Shown in pieces: positions 8,359 through 16,550 of a stretch of 48,222 nt of DNA (within the stretch, counting starts at the first letter, position 1; the number at the start of each line of letters is the position of its first letter). The stretch is taken from positions 1 to 48,222 of the forward strand of contig CAMAQF010000024.1 in NCBI GenBank assembly GCA_945860265.1, given 5' to 3'. The notes beneath the pieces were generated by a model, which was not told the origin of the DNA, did no database searches, and saw only the letters and a list, made by a program, of their open reading frames with translations. The stretch is from Emticicia agri (GTDB taxonomy: Bacteria; Bacteroidota; Bacteroidia; Cytophagales; Spirosomataceae). The position numbers and the translations under genes are program-made.

Positions 8359-8988
8359 TCAAACTACCAACAAAACTGCAAAATAGTGGCAAAAAGCGGC
8401 AGAGAGTACAAATAAATGCCAAATGAAATGATTATAAGGAATCTTCTGATTTTGGTAGAAAATTGTGCCTATCAAATATAGCATTCCACCAGCCGCTAAT
8501 AAATAAATTGAATTATTGGGCATTAAGTTCCAAAAGCTTGAACCTAAGAAAAACACCAAACATCCAATAAAAATATAAATTAGCGTAGAAAGTAATCGAA
8601 ACTGGCCAGTAAAAAAGATTTTTTTCAAGACACCGAAGGCAATTAAAGTCCATTGAATGATGAGAAACCAAAATGCAGTTTGAGAAGAAGTATATAGAAT
8701 TATAAACGGAACGTAAGTTCCGCCAATGAGAAAGAAAATGCTAATATGGTCGAAAATTCGGAGTATTTTTTTTACTAGAGGATTAGAAAAAGTATGATAA
8801 AGTGTTGAAAAAGTAAACATTAACAAGATTGTAAAGCAATAAAAAACAACCCCAAAAGTAAGAATTAGATTATTGGTTTGCACTACTCTCGCAATCAAAA
8901 CGGGCGAAGCCACAACCGCCAACAAGATTCCAAAGCCGTGTGAAATGGCATTGACTATTTCGATTTTTATCTCAGATGGAGTGTTCAT
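8359..8988 (-). CDS. trhA: Hemolysin III / TrhA (PAQR-family) membrane protein
   Basis: A 209-residue seven-helix membrane protein. Family signatures are present: EIVNAISHGFGILLA at the N-terminus, FSTLYHTF and FDHISIFFLIGGTYVPF in the middle, and a C-terminal WHLFVLSAAFCHYFAV; the conserved Ser, His and Asp residues of the PAQR hydrolase-like site are all kept. E. coli and Bacillus members (TrhA/YqfA) act in membrane lipid and fluidity homeostasis rather than as true hemolysins. Length is normal. It lies downstream of the frameshifted DUF2157-partner gene in the same direction, separated by 74 bases that hold a GC-rich short repeat. Confidence 0.9.
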   Translation of the reverse strand: MNTPSEIKIEIVNAISHGFGILLAVVASPVLIARVVQTNNLILTFGVVFYCFTILLMFTFSTLYHTFSNPLVKKILRIFDHISIFFLIGGTYVPFIILYTSSQTAFWFLIIQWTLIAFGVLKKIFFTGQFRLLSTLIYIFIGCLVFFLGSSFWNLMPNNSIYLLAAGGMLYLIGTIFYQNQKIPYNHFIWHLFVLSAAFCHYFAVLLVV

Positions 8989-9014
8989 TAAGTGTAATGA
9001 CGAATTTAATCGGG

Positions 9015-9034
9015 GTCGCCCGTGCGATTACGAC
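9015..9034. repeat. Short GC-rich intergenic element
   Basis: GTCGCCCGTGCGATTACGAC is bounded by GTCG/CGAC arms and is clearly more GC-rich than its AT-rich surroundings. Its core CCGTGCGATT recurs in inverted orientation in the spacer at 46606-46615. Confidence 0.3.
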
Positions 9035-9062
9035 TGATGAATAAAAAACCTTTTGTATTACA

Positions 9063-9509
9063 TTAATAATTACTCCCAGCCCCACCACCGCCAAAATCAC
9101 CTTTGCCATAATCGGTATTACTGGTCTGCTGAGGCTGTTGTATGGCTTGATTGAAAATAAAAGCTTCTAAATTTTTATATTCATTAGTACCAATAGCTTT
9201 AGAGGTAAGACTGAATTTTGGTATTCTAAGGGTACGAATAGCCCAAACGCAGACTCCCGTCAATAATAATCCTGCTATCGTTAAAGCCCATTCGAGGGGT
9301 AATACTGAAAAATAATTATAGTAAGTGTACATCGAAAATGTGGCTGCACCGATACCGACGATTAAAAATTTTCGGTCGTGCTTTCTCAGTCCATAAACTA
9401 CATAGCACAGTGGTATGATTGTACTGAATAGATAAAAGAGTGGTGCAAAATCAATTTGAATTGAATACGTTAAACCATTCAGTAAAGCATTTCCCTCTCT
9501 GACCACCAT
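9063..9509 (-). CDS. C-terminal fragment of frameshifted membrane protein
   Basis: 148 codons from an ATG that is probably internal to the original gene. It has four membrane segments (FAPLFYLFSTIIPLCYVVYG, FLIVGIGAATFSMYTYY, WALTIAGLLLTGVCVW) and ends in a glycine-rich tail, GKGDFGGGGAGSNY. That tail is typical of Bacteroidota DUF2157-neighbour membrane proteins. The coding frame continues upstream of this ATG for about 23 sensible codons. Function unknown. Confidence 0.6.
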   Translation of the reverse strand: MVVREGNALLNGLTYSIQIDFAPLFYLFSTIIPLCYVVYGLRKHDRKFLIVGIGAATFSMYTYYNYFSVLPLEWALTIAGLLLTGVCVWAIRTLRIPKFSLTSKAIGTNEYKNLEAFIFNQAIQQPQQTSNTDYGKGDFGGGGAGSNY

Positions 9510-9513
9510 ATAA

Positions 9514-10236
9514 TTACCTGCACAACAAAGAGTAGCTAAAGTCAGAATTGTGATGATATTCTGAGCTCCTTGGTAGTAAAATTTCTACTTCTTTTTTCTT
9601 CCAAAAGCAAATAAAAAAATAGGTAATAGCAGATATAATCATAATCACAAACGGAATAATAACCTTGCCAATTGGATATTTAGTAATTAGAATAAACCAA
9701 AAAGCAATCCAAGTGATATATGTCACAAAAGCCACGATAGGGTCAGCATATCGAAGCAGTGCGGGCAAAAGAATAGCTAATGCAATTATACAATATATCC
9801 AATTAGGTAATTCAAAGTTAGTAAATTCGATGTTAGTAAATTGGAAAACGGCAACGAAAGCCGAAATCAGAAAGGCATAGAGTAGAGCATTATCAACGCC
9901 AGACCGATAGAAATTATTTTTTTTGATAAAATACTCAAGAAAATATAGAAAAATGGCAGAGTAAATCAAACTTATTATTGAAAATCCAAAACGAGATTCA
10001 GAAAAAATCGACCCGAGAATGAGGTAAACAAAAAATAATCCTGCCGCTACCACAATACAAGTAAATAGAAATAATCCAATTTTTACGAAATCATTTGATT
10101 GGTGGAAACCCACAGGAAATGCTGTATACGCTTCATTGCGTTGTTCGTCACTGATTGATTTTTTCAAAAACCAATCATCAATTATTTCTTGATTATTGAT
10201 GTTTTCGACCCAAGTTTCGTTATATGCTTTTTTCAT
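9514..10236 (-). CDS. N-terminal fragment of frameshifted membrane protein
   Basis: 240 codons: a charged soluble N-terminus of ~45 residues (including DDWFLKKSISDEQRNEAY), followed by six or seven membrane helices. The ATG overlaps by four bases (ATGA) the stop of the upstream DUF2157 gene, so translation is coupled. The last ~20 codons are out-of-frame readthrough past the frameshift near 9578. The family is known to me only as a DUF2157-associated membrane protein; no function can be given. Confidence 0.6.
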   Translation of the reverse strand: MKKAYNETWVENINNQEIIDDWFLKKSISDEQRNEAYTAFPVGFHQSNDFVKIGLFLFTCIVVAAGLFFVYLILGSIFSESRFGFSIISLIYSAIFLYFLEYFIKKNNFYRSGVDNALLYAFLISAFVAVFQFTNIEFTNFELPNWIYCIIALAILLPALLRYADPIVAFVTYITWIAFWFILITKYPIGKVIIPFVIMIISAITYFFICFWKKKEVEILLPRSSEYHHNSDFSYSLLCR

Positions 10237-11195
10237 TTCTTTAGACCTACAATTTCTTTAATTTTGATTAAAAACATGACAATTCCCGCTGCTGAAAGTA
10301 TAAAATAAAGTAGATACAAAAACGAGTCGCTAGGAAGAATTTTTAGTGCAGTATAGGTAAATGCAATATAGCCATAAATTAAACCCATTAACAGAAACAA
10401 ATAAGAGTGTTTGGTGCGAGCATAAGTAATGCTCAGATAGGATAAAACTACGATGATTATTCCGTAAATAAATTTCAAATCAAAGGCAAAAAGGCCTGAA
10501 AGAGACGCAATAAATGTTAGATTTCCACCAAAAAGAAAGTAAGTAAAACTAAAGTGTTTTTTTAATTCTTTTTGAAACGATACCCAAGCAATTATAATTA
10601 GAAATATACCTAATAAAATTGCCGTAATTATCATGTCTTGGCTATTGAAATCATTATTTTTTAGTAATTGGAGTGGTGTAATTGTTATTCCAATCCAAGA
10701 AGCCAATGCAGTAATTGCCATTAATAAAACTCCTCGATGGTCAAGATAATAAGCACAAAAAAAGAATAAAATAGCTGGTAGAATTACCGCAAGGCTGTAT
10801 TGAGTACCAAATAAGTTATATTGATATTGTAGGTATCCTTCGAGCGTTAGAAATGCCAAACAACCACCGAGCAATATAAAATCAGCAAAGTTTGTATTTT
10901 CTTCTGTCTTGCCCCAAGAAAAAGGCTTTTGATTCTTAAAAGCGAAATAAAAGCAAGCCACGCAAGCCAAAGCCAAGAGACCAATAATAATATTATGCCC
11001 AATGGTATCAATGTTTTTGTATACCAGTATACCCAAACCAGTAACCAAAAGCATAATACCTGGATAGAGTATTAAACGGAGCTCCCAATGAATAGAAAAT
11101 GGCTGATTCAAATCAGAAACTTTAATTTGGGTGGCCTGTTCGTCCGCAATTATATTTTTTTCGGTAAGTTTTTCAAGCAAGGACAAGAATTGCAT
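10233..11195 (-). CDS. DUF2157-family membrane protein
   Basis: A 320-residue polytopic protein. A short cytosolic N-terminus (LLEKLTEKNIIADEQATQI) is followed by about nine hydrophobic helices. The N-terminal motif, the layout and its pairing with a second polytopic protein with a glycine-rich tail fit DUF2157 membrane proteins, whose role is unknown. It is first in a leftward operon; its stop overlaps the next gene's ATG by four bases. The upstream spacer to the divergent SPOR gene (11196-11477) is very AT-rich and holds a hairpin, ACTTTT/AAAAGT, at 11211-11227. Confidence 0.75.
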   Translation of the reverse strand: MQFLSLLEKLTEKNIIADEQATQIKVSDLNQPFSIHWELRLILYPGIMLLVTGLGILVYKNIDTIGHNIIIGLLALACVACFYFAFKNQKPFSWGKTEENTNFADFILLGGCLAFLTLEGYLQYQYNLFGTQYSLAVILPAILFFFCAYYLDHRGVLLMAITALASWIGITITPLQLLKNNDFNSQDMIITAILLGIFLIIIAWVSFQKELKKHFSFTYFLFGGNLTFIASLSGLFAFDLKFIYGIIIVVLSYLSITYARTKHSYLFLLMGLIYGYIAFTYTALKILPSDSFLYLLYFILSAAGIVMFLIKIKEIVGLKK

Positions 11196-11477
11196 AGGCT
11201 TTTGCTACTTTTTTAATAAAAGTAACAAATGTTTTTCATTAGCAAAATTTTATTTTTTAATAAGGTAATGAGATACAAAAAACGATATTTAGGATTAGAT
11301 ATGGCACGCCTCAGCGACAAAAGATTAATTATCAGCAAAATATATAACAAATTATTGTAACTTATTTTTATATCATTAAATCATAGAAATATTATTAAAA
11401 TTTCTTTTTTTTTCTTCTAAGAAAAAATTTTAGCACGGAGTTTGCTTCAAATTAATCAAATTAAAATAAAAAATACT

Positions 11478-12026
11478 ATGAAAAAAGTTTTGTTATCTTC
11501 GATTATTACAGTTTTTAGCTTAAGTTTCACTTTCGCACATGATTATAATGGAAATAATTTGATAATTATTCCACCAGATAATTCTGATAAAAGTATAATT
11601 ATCTCAAAAAATTCGAACAAGCAATTAAATAACATTTTAGCTGGAAAAGCTCCTATGGTGGTACAAGAGTTTGAAAACGATGAATTAGGACAAGAAATTG
11701 CTTCAAATATCAAGGAGGTAGAAGTTTCAAGCACGAAATTCAACGATGATAATTTCAAATATGTGACGGAAAAACGTGATTTGATTGGTTATGCTTTGCA
11801 ACTTGCATCATTCTCAAACCTTACTTTAGCCAAAGAATATGCTCTTAAAATTGCTCAAAAAGGAGATGCTGAAAAGCGTCAATTGTTTATCTACACTGTT
11901 AATTTCTTTGAGAAAACATATTATAAAGTGTATTTTGGCTTATTTAAAACTGATGATTCGGCACGTGAGAAACAAAGGACTTTTCTTTCGCTCGGATACT
12001 CACCGTTTGTAAAAGAATTCAGATAA
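11478..12026 (+). CDS. Exported SPOR-domain protein
   Basis: 182 residues when started at the ATG at 11478, which gives a clean signal peptide (MKKVLLSSIITVFSLSFTFA). The upstream in-frame TTG at 11442 would add 12 charged residues and is less likely. Residues ~100-182 form a SPOR-like domain: GYALQLASFSNLTLAKEYA, then YYKVYFGLFKTDDSAREKQ and the closing LGYSPFVKEF. SPOR domains bind denuded peptidoglycan, often at division sites, so a periplasmic envelope role is likely. The middle is low-complexity and Asn/Asp/Ser-rich. It is monocistronic, with a hairpin 30 bases after the stop. Confidence 0.8.
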   Translation: MKKVLLSSIITVFSLSFTFAHDYNGNNLIIIPPDNSDKSIIISKNSNKQLNNILAGKAPMVVQEFENDELGQEIASNIKEVEVSSTKFNDDNFKYVTEKRDLIGYALQLASFSNLTLAKEYALKIAQKGDAEKRQLFIYTVNFFEKTYYKVYFGLFKTDDSAREKQRTFLSLGYSPFVKEFR

Positions 12027-12380
12027 GAATTATAGGGTAGTAAATACAATCAACCAAAATTCAGGATTCAAAAAATCGTGAATTTATTTATGCCCTAAAG
12101 TAAAACTGAATGCTATTTGATGGCGGTTATCAAGAAAATGGATAATCTGGGCTATAATTCACTTGTGAAAAGGTTTCTACTCTAAATTTATCAGGAAAGA
12201 CAAATTTTACAATATCTTCTTTTGTTAATGTGAATTGATAAATGAGGTCTTTTAGAAAAACTATCAGTCGCTAAAAAATGCTTTAACTTCTATCGAATTT
12301 GGTTTTTTTTGTTTTTAATGCAATCTTTTGAATCATTATTTCGTCTAAAAAAATAGATTTAGGTCAAAAAATATTCTTCA
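12027..12380. other. Intergenic stretch, 354 bases, with a possible gene relic
   Basis: After the hairpin, the minus strand from 12270 to 12130 is open for 46 codons with protein-like content (LTKEDIVKFVFPDKFRVETF) ending in TGA, but has no start and is preceded by stops. Another frame just upstream also looks coding (SIEVKAFFSD). This may be the decayed 3' end of a lost gene. No clear promoter was seen for the protease gene at 12381. Confidence 0.4.
12057..12085 (+). terminator. Hairpin after the SPOR gene
   Basis: AAATTCA (12057-12063) pairs with TGAATTT (12079-12085); one G/G mismatch inside, then GATT/AATC with a 5-base loop. No clean T-run follows, so termination is likely but not certain. 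Confidence 0.5.
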
Positions 12381-13637
12381 ATGCCATATTTTGTAACAAT
12401 TATTCTGTTTTTGTGTTTTCAGCAAGTGAGTTTTTCGCAAGATTCAATGCCTAATTTACCTGTTATTTGTTATTTATCTGAAAAAAATAGTTTTACCGAA
12501 ATCCCAGCCCAAGAATTTATCTTGGCTAGTGGGCGTTTGGCTGCTACATCAAATTTTGAAGTTACATATATTGATTTTCCCGAGCAAGTAAAAACTTCTT
12601 TCGAGTATGCAGTTGCGATATGGGAGAAGTACTTGATTTCAACCCAGACCATTCGTATTAAAGCTACTTGGTCAAAGACCTTGACGAATACGGTTTTAGC
12701 TGAAACGGGGGCTACTCGTGTTTACAGAAATAGTTCAATTATTCCCAATCTACCTTATGCTAATGTTTGGTATCCAACTCCATTAGCTGAAGCTCTTTCG
12801 GGCAAAGACCTAAACTCGTCCGATTTTGAAATGACAGTCTCGCTCAATGCCAACATCAATTGGTATTTTGGCACTGATGCAAAAACTCAGGCAGGTAAAT
12901 ATGATATTGTTACAGTTTTGCTTCATGAAATAGCTCACGGACTTGGTTTTTCTTCGTCGATGAGCATTAGTGATACACAAGGTTTATATGGACAGTCAGG
13001 TAGTGCGTATGTATTTGATGTTTTTATGCAGGACTCCAAGCAAGTAAAATTAACCAATACTGGCGTTTACGGAAACCCTTCAACTGATTTAAAAACTTCG
13101 CTTTTAAGCAATGCCTTATATTTTGGCCTTAAAAATCCATCATTTGCTAACAATTTACCACGTCTTTATGCTCCTTCTACATTTAAGAGTGGTTCAAGTT
13201 TTTCACATTTTGATGAAAGTACGTATACGGTTGGTTCAGCCAATTCGTTGATGTCTCCGAGTTTTAGAGCTGCCGAAGTAAATCATACACCGGGAGATTT
13301 GTTATTAAATTGCCTTAATGAAATCGGGTGGCAAATCAATGGATTGAATGGCTATTTAGTGATTGATGTTGAGAGTATACCCGAACAAACTTTTGAGGTG
13401 CTGGTTTTTCCAAATCCAGTTGAAGATATAGTGAACGTTGCGTTTCCACTTCAAACGAAACCAAGATCAATAAAAATTGAACTACTTGATTATCAAGGAT
13501 ATGCTTTGCAAAGTATTGAAAAACAGGGTGTTACGGTTGAAACCATAGCGGTTGATGTAAGTGCATTAAGGGAAGGGAAATATTTTCTAAGGGTTTTAGA
13601 TGGTCAGAAAGTTTTGGTAAAGAAAATAGTAAAGTAA
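12381..13637 (+). CDS. T9SS-exported HExxH metalloprotease, leishmanolysin-like
   Basis: 418 residues. The signal peptide is PYFVTIILFLCFQQVSFSQ. The catalytic zinc motif is LLHEIAHGLGFSS with His182, Glu183 and His186. The residue expected to be the third ligand in ordinary metzincins is Ser, but a later SHFDEST supplies His276, followed by a Met-turn-like SLMSP. That spacing resembles peptidase family M8 (leishmanolysin). Residues ~340-418 form a type A T9SS sorting domain (VLVFPNPVEDIVNV and the ending GKYFLRVLDGQ..KKIVK), so the enzyme is exported by the type IX system and cleaved or anchored at the surface. Substrate unknown. It is convergent with the acyltransferase gene, only 3 bases away. 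Confidence 0.85.
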   Translation: MPYFVTIILFLCFQQVSFSQDSMPNLPVICYLSEKNSFTEIPAQEFILASGRLAATSNFEVTYIDFPEQVKTSFEYAVAIWEKYLISTQTIRIKATWSKTLTNTVLAETGATRVYRNSSIIPNLPYANVWYPTPLAEALSGKDLNSSDFEMTVSLNANINWYFGTDAKTQAGKYDIVTVLLHEIAHGLGFSSSMSISDTQGLYGQSGSAYVFDVFMQDSKQVKLTNTGVYGNPSTDLKTSLLSNALYFGLKNPSFANNLPRLYAPSTFKSGSSFSHFDESTYTVGSANSLMSPSFRAAEVNHTPGDLLLNCLNEIGWQINGLNGYLVIDVESIPEQTFEVLVFPNPVEDIVNVAFPLQTKPRSIKIELLDYQGYALQSIEKQGVTVETIAVDVSALREGKYFLRVLDGQKVLVKKIVK

Positions 13638-13640
13638 GGT

Positions 13641-14741
13641 TTAATAACTAAACTTATCTTTCCATTTATTGATTGGTTTTTCAATCAAAAGCCATGAAAC
13701 CGTCGAAACTAAGATAGTAATTGTGTAGAGAAAAATGATTTTCAAAACCATATTTTCATCAATCATGGGTAGTTTGTTCAGCATCTTCACAACTGGATTG
13801 AATGGTGAATTATGGTAATAACTATAAATAAATTTATGGTAAATATAAATGCCATAACTGATTCTGCCGAGATAAACAATTACCTTATTTTCCAAGAAAC
13901 TCTTCGTCACACCACTAAAGCCGTAAACAGCATTTCCAACCATAAAAAGTGAGAAAAACGACTCAAAAAGGCGTAAAAAAACTACTGTGATTATATTATG
14001 ACCGTCAGGAAATTGTTTTCCCCAAAGCACGATTCCTATATAAAGAACCAAACTTATAATCAACCAAATTTTTTTGGTAACAAACTTTTTAAATGCTTCA
14101 TTTTTGTGAAAATAGAAGTATGCAAACAGCCCGCCGATTCCAAAAGCATCTAGGCAAGTAGGCATAAGCACATAAGGTGTCATCCATGCAGTGCCATTGA
14201 GATAAAAAAACAAGCGAAGCCCAACCGATAAAGCAATAAATCCTATGAGAATTTTGGGAAGTGAACGAGCCGATAAAAAGAAAACGATAAACGGAAAAAA
14301 TAAATAAAACTGTTCTTCAACTGCCAAGGACCAAAGGTGGTCGCTCGAACCCATCCAAGTTTGCTTAATGGCGATGTAAATATTGGTTGTATAAGTAAGA
14401 TACCACCAAATATTTTCTCGAACTGGCTCAATATTCCAAATAAATAAGGCCAATATCGTAAGATAATAAATAGGAAAAATTCTGACAGTTCGACGGATAT
14501 AAAACTGTTTTAACGAAAATTTATGCGTACGCCCTAAATTTTCATCTTTTTGACGAGCCTGCAACAAGATTCGAGTAATGAGAAAACCACTTAGCACAAA
14601 AAACATACAAACGCCCAAATAACTAATTGGAAACTGTAAAGCATCGCCAGACCAATGGTCAATTAATACCATAGTTACTGCCAAAAAGCGAAGTCCATCA
14701 AGTTGTCTTAAATAGGAAGTGTTTATAGTATTTTGTGTCAT
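13641..14741 (-). CDS. Acyltransferase_3 family membrane O-acyltransferase
   Basis: 366 residues with about ten membrane helices. The family landmarks are present: LDGLRFLAVTMVLIDHW with the conserved active-site His, FFVLSGFLITRIL with the conserved Arg, FYIRRTVRIFPIYYL, and WSLAVEEQFYLFFP. Such enzymes acetylate or acylate cell-surface sugars (O-antigen, exopolysaccharide, peptidoglycan) in the inner membrane; the acceptor cannot be told. Length is typical (~350-380). The ATG at 14741 directly precedes TQNTINTSYLRQLDGLR, normal for the family. The membrane protein gene upstream in the same direction ends 80 bases away. Confidence 0.92.
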   Translation of the reverse strand: MTQNTINTSYLRQLDGLRFLAVTMVLIDHWSGDALQFPISYLGVCMFFVLSGFLITRILLQARQKDENLGRTHKFSLKQFYIRRTVRIFPIYYLTILALFIWNIEPVRENIWWYLTYTTNIYIAIKQTWMGSSDHLWSLAVEEQFYLFFPFIVFFLSARSLPKILIGFIALSVGLRLFFYLNGTAWMTPYVLMPTCLDAFGIGGLFAYFYFHKNEAFKKFVTKKIWLIISLVLYIGIVLWGKQFPDGHNIITVVFLRLFESFFSLFMVGNAVYGFSGVTKSFLENKVIVYLGRISYGIYIYHKFIYSYYHNSPFNPVVKMLNKLPMIDENMVLKIIFLYTITILVSTVSWLLIEKPINKWKDKFSY

Positions 14742-14821
14742 TGTATATAAAAATAGGGATAAAGTTAAGGATTTTGAACCTAAAATTCATAAATCTACTT
14801 TTCTGATAATTGATAAATGAA

Positions 14822-16522
14822 TCACCAATTTTGTTTTGGCCGTGTTTCAGCAATATGCCTAATTTTAATTGTTTGATTACTCCAAACTACGGTTTTCGAT
14901 TCGTTTTCAACCATTATTGTCCCTATGCGGTAATTTCCCGATTGAATGTATAACCTATTAATAATAGTTCTAAAGTTAATAATTTTGAGTTGATTATTTA
15001 CTAAAAAATGACGGTCGAGGTAGGCTTTTATACTCAAAGTATTGATATAAGAAGGATATAAATAGATGTTTTTTTCAGATTTTAGAACATAATACAATCC
15101 AGATTCTGGGTTCGTTAGGTCTATTTTTTCGCCAGATTTTTGTAGTGTTAAAAAAAAGTTTTCAGCTCTTTCTTCAATCTTCAGATTTTGCAGAGTGCTA
15201 TCTTGCACCTGCCATATTTCATCAATCATCGAATCATAAAATGCTGTTTCGTGTTGTTGCAAAACTCGCATTATACCCTTTGTTGGGAAAGATTTATCGC
15301 TGTATTGCTGTTTAAATTGGTCAGTGATTCGCTCTTGGGTTAAATATCTAATATTTTGATAGTCAGCAAAATAGGTGTAAAAGTTAAAGAAAAAACTTAA
15401 AAAAATAGCCAATTGAATGAAGTTGTTTTTATATCTTTCAGCAAGTGAATTTGTAAAAACTAAATAGAAAATGATAATGTTTAAGATAGAATAAATTTTG
15501 TATTTGCTTGTCAGTAAAATATTCATTTCATAGGATATGCGTGCAACCACAATTCCAACAGTCGTAATGCCAATAAAAGCCAAACAAGCCAGTAAAAATA
15601 AATCGTTTGTATGTTGAGATAAACGGAAAGATGCCCGATTGTATTTTTTTAATATAACTTGATAAGCAAACATACACATAAATATAAATAGAAATAAGCC
15701 TAGTGTCATTGCCAAATCCAAGTGCTTGGTGGGTGCTATGGCAGAAGAATCAAGCATACTTCCCAAAGTTGCAAAAATGCCTTTTATAATACTTTTGTAA
15801 TCAGAAAAGTTGGTTTTAACTAAATTATCAGGGTTTTTCTGAAAATTGAAGAAAAAGCTCACAATAAAGATTATTGAACTGATCAGCCATATAAATAGTT
15901 GCTTTTTTCGTTGTTGCACAAGCAAAACCATGCAGCCAATGAGCGGAATAATGATACCATTACCACTCGTAAAAACACCAATAAAACAAGAAAAAAGTGC
16001 TAGATAGAAAAAATATTTGTTTTGGTTTTCGATTGAAAAAACTAGCCAATAAAAGGTTAGAAAGGCGAAGAATATAACCCCAAAATTCTGTACCGAAGCC
16101 ATTCCCCAAAAGGTGTTTTCAAACAAACCAACATTAAAAAGAATAAACGATATAGGCACAAAAGCAAATAGGGGTAAATTGTTCTTTTTTGAGATTTGAA
16201 AGAAAATAGCAAGAAGCCCAATTAAGGCAAAAAAACCAATAAACATTAGGCTTTTTAAGTTGAGTGTTCTTTGTAAAAGAAAAACTAACCATGCCGAGAT
16301 TCTTGTCAATAGAATTCGATGTTCATTGTGCTGCGAGAATAGTAATTCTATTTTTTCAGAAATAGAATCAGTTTCCAGTATTTTTGTTAAAGTATTTCGT
16401 ATGGCAAAATCATCCCAATGAGGAGTATTTACTGCGTATTTTTGAAAAACCCAGTAAAATATTACAACAGGAAATAAAATTAATAAAGCAATAAGTATAT
16501 TTTTTGTAGAAAGATTTGGCAC
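14822..16522 (-). CDS. Polytopic membrane protein, possibly GT-C-like
   Basis: 566 residues: a first helix (ILIALLILFPVVIFYWVF), a periplasmic loop with NTPHWDDFAIRN and SQHNEHRILLTRIS, about ten further helices, and a soluble C-terminal domain of ~170 residues. The acidic pair in the first periplasmic loop followed by a His/Arg-rich stretch is reminiscent of GT-C lipid-linked-sugar glycosyltransferases, but I do not recognise a named family. It begins 28 bases after the PD40-OmpA gene ends, so the two are probably co-transcribed, suggesting an envelope or surface-glycan role. Confidence 0.6.
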   Translation of the reverse strand: MPNLSTKNILIALLILFPVVIFYWVFQKYAVNTPHWDDFAIRNTLTKILETDSISEKIELLFSQHNEHRILLTRISAWLVFLLQRTLNLKSLMFIGFFALIGLLAIFFQISKKNNLPLFAFVPISFILFNVGLFENTFWGMASVQNFGVIFFAFLTFYWLVFSIENQNKYFFYLALFSCFIGVFTSGNGIIIPLIGCMVLLVQQRKKQLFIWLISSIIFIVSFFFNFQKNPDNLVKTNFSDYKSIIKGIFATLGSMLDSSAIAPTKHLDLAMTLGLFLFIFMCMFAYQVILKKYNRASFRLSQHTNDLFLLACLAFIGITTVGIVVARISYEMNILLTSKYKIYSILNIIIFYLVFTNSLAERYKNNFIQLAIFLSFFFNFYTYFADYQNIRYLTQERITDQFKQQYSDKSFPTKGIMRVLQQHETAFYDSMIDEIWQVQDSTLQNLKIEERAENFFLTLQKSGEKIDLTNPESGLYYVLKSEKNIYLYPSYINTLSIKAYLDRHFLVNNQLKIINFRTIINRLYIQSGNYRIGTIMVENESKTVVWSNQTIKIRHIAETRPKQNW

Positions 16523-16550
16523 TTGTAAATAATAAATAAATGAAAAATTA

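Larger units (their letters stand above)
9063..10236 (-). pseudogene. Membrane protein gene with a frameshift near 9578
   Basis: Two abutting minus-strand ORFs join into one protein of about 390 residues if one base is skipped near 9578. Downstream of that point the second frame, before its first ATG, reads FYYQGAQNIITILTLATLCC and then AGN-Y-MVVREGNALL, a good membrane segment that the first ORF abandons for the low-quality tail SSEYHHNSDFSYSLLCR. A TAG in the second frame just upstream of this point confirms that it cannot be an independent long gene. A one-base insertion or two-base deletion in GAAATTTTAC explains it. Confidence 0.75.
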
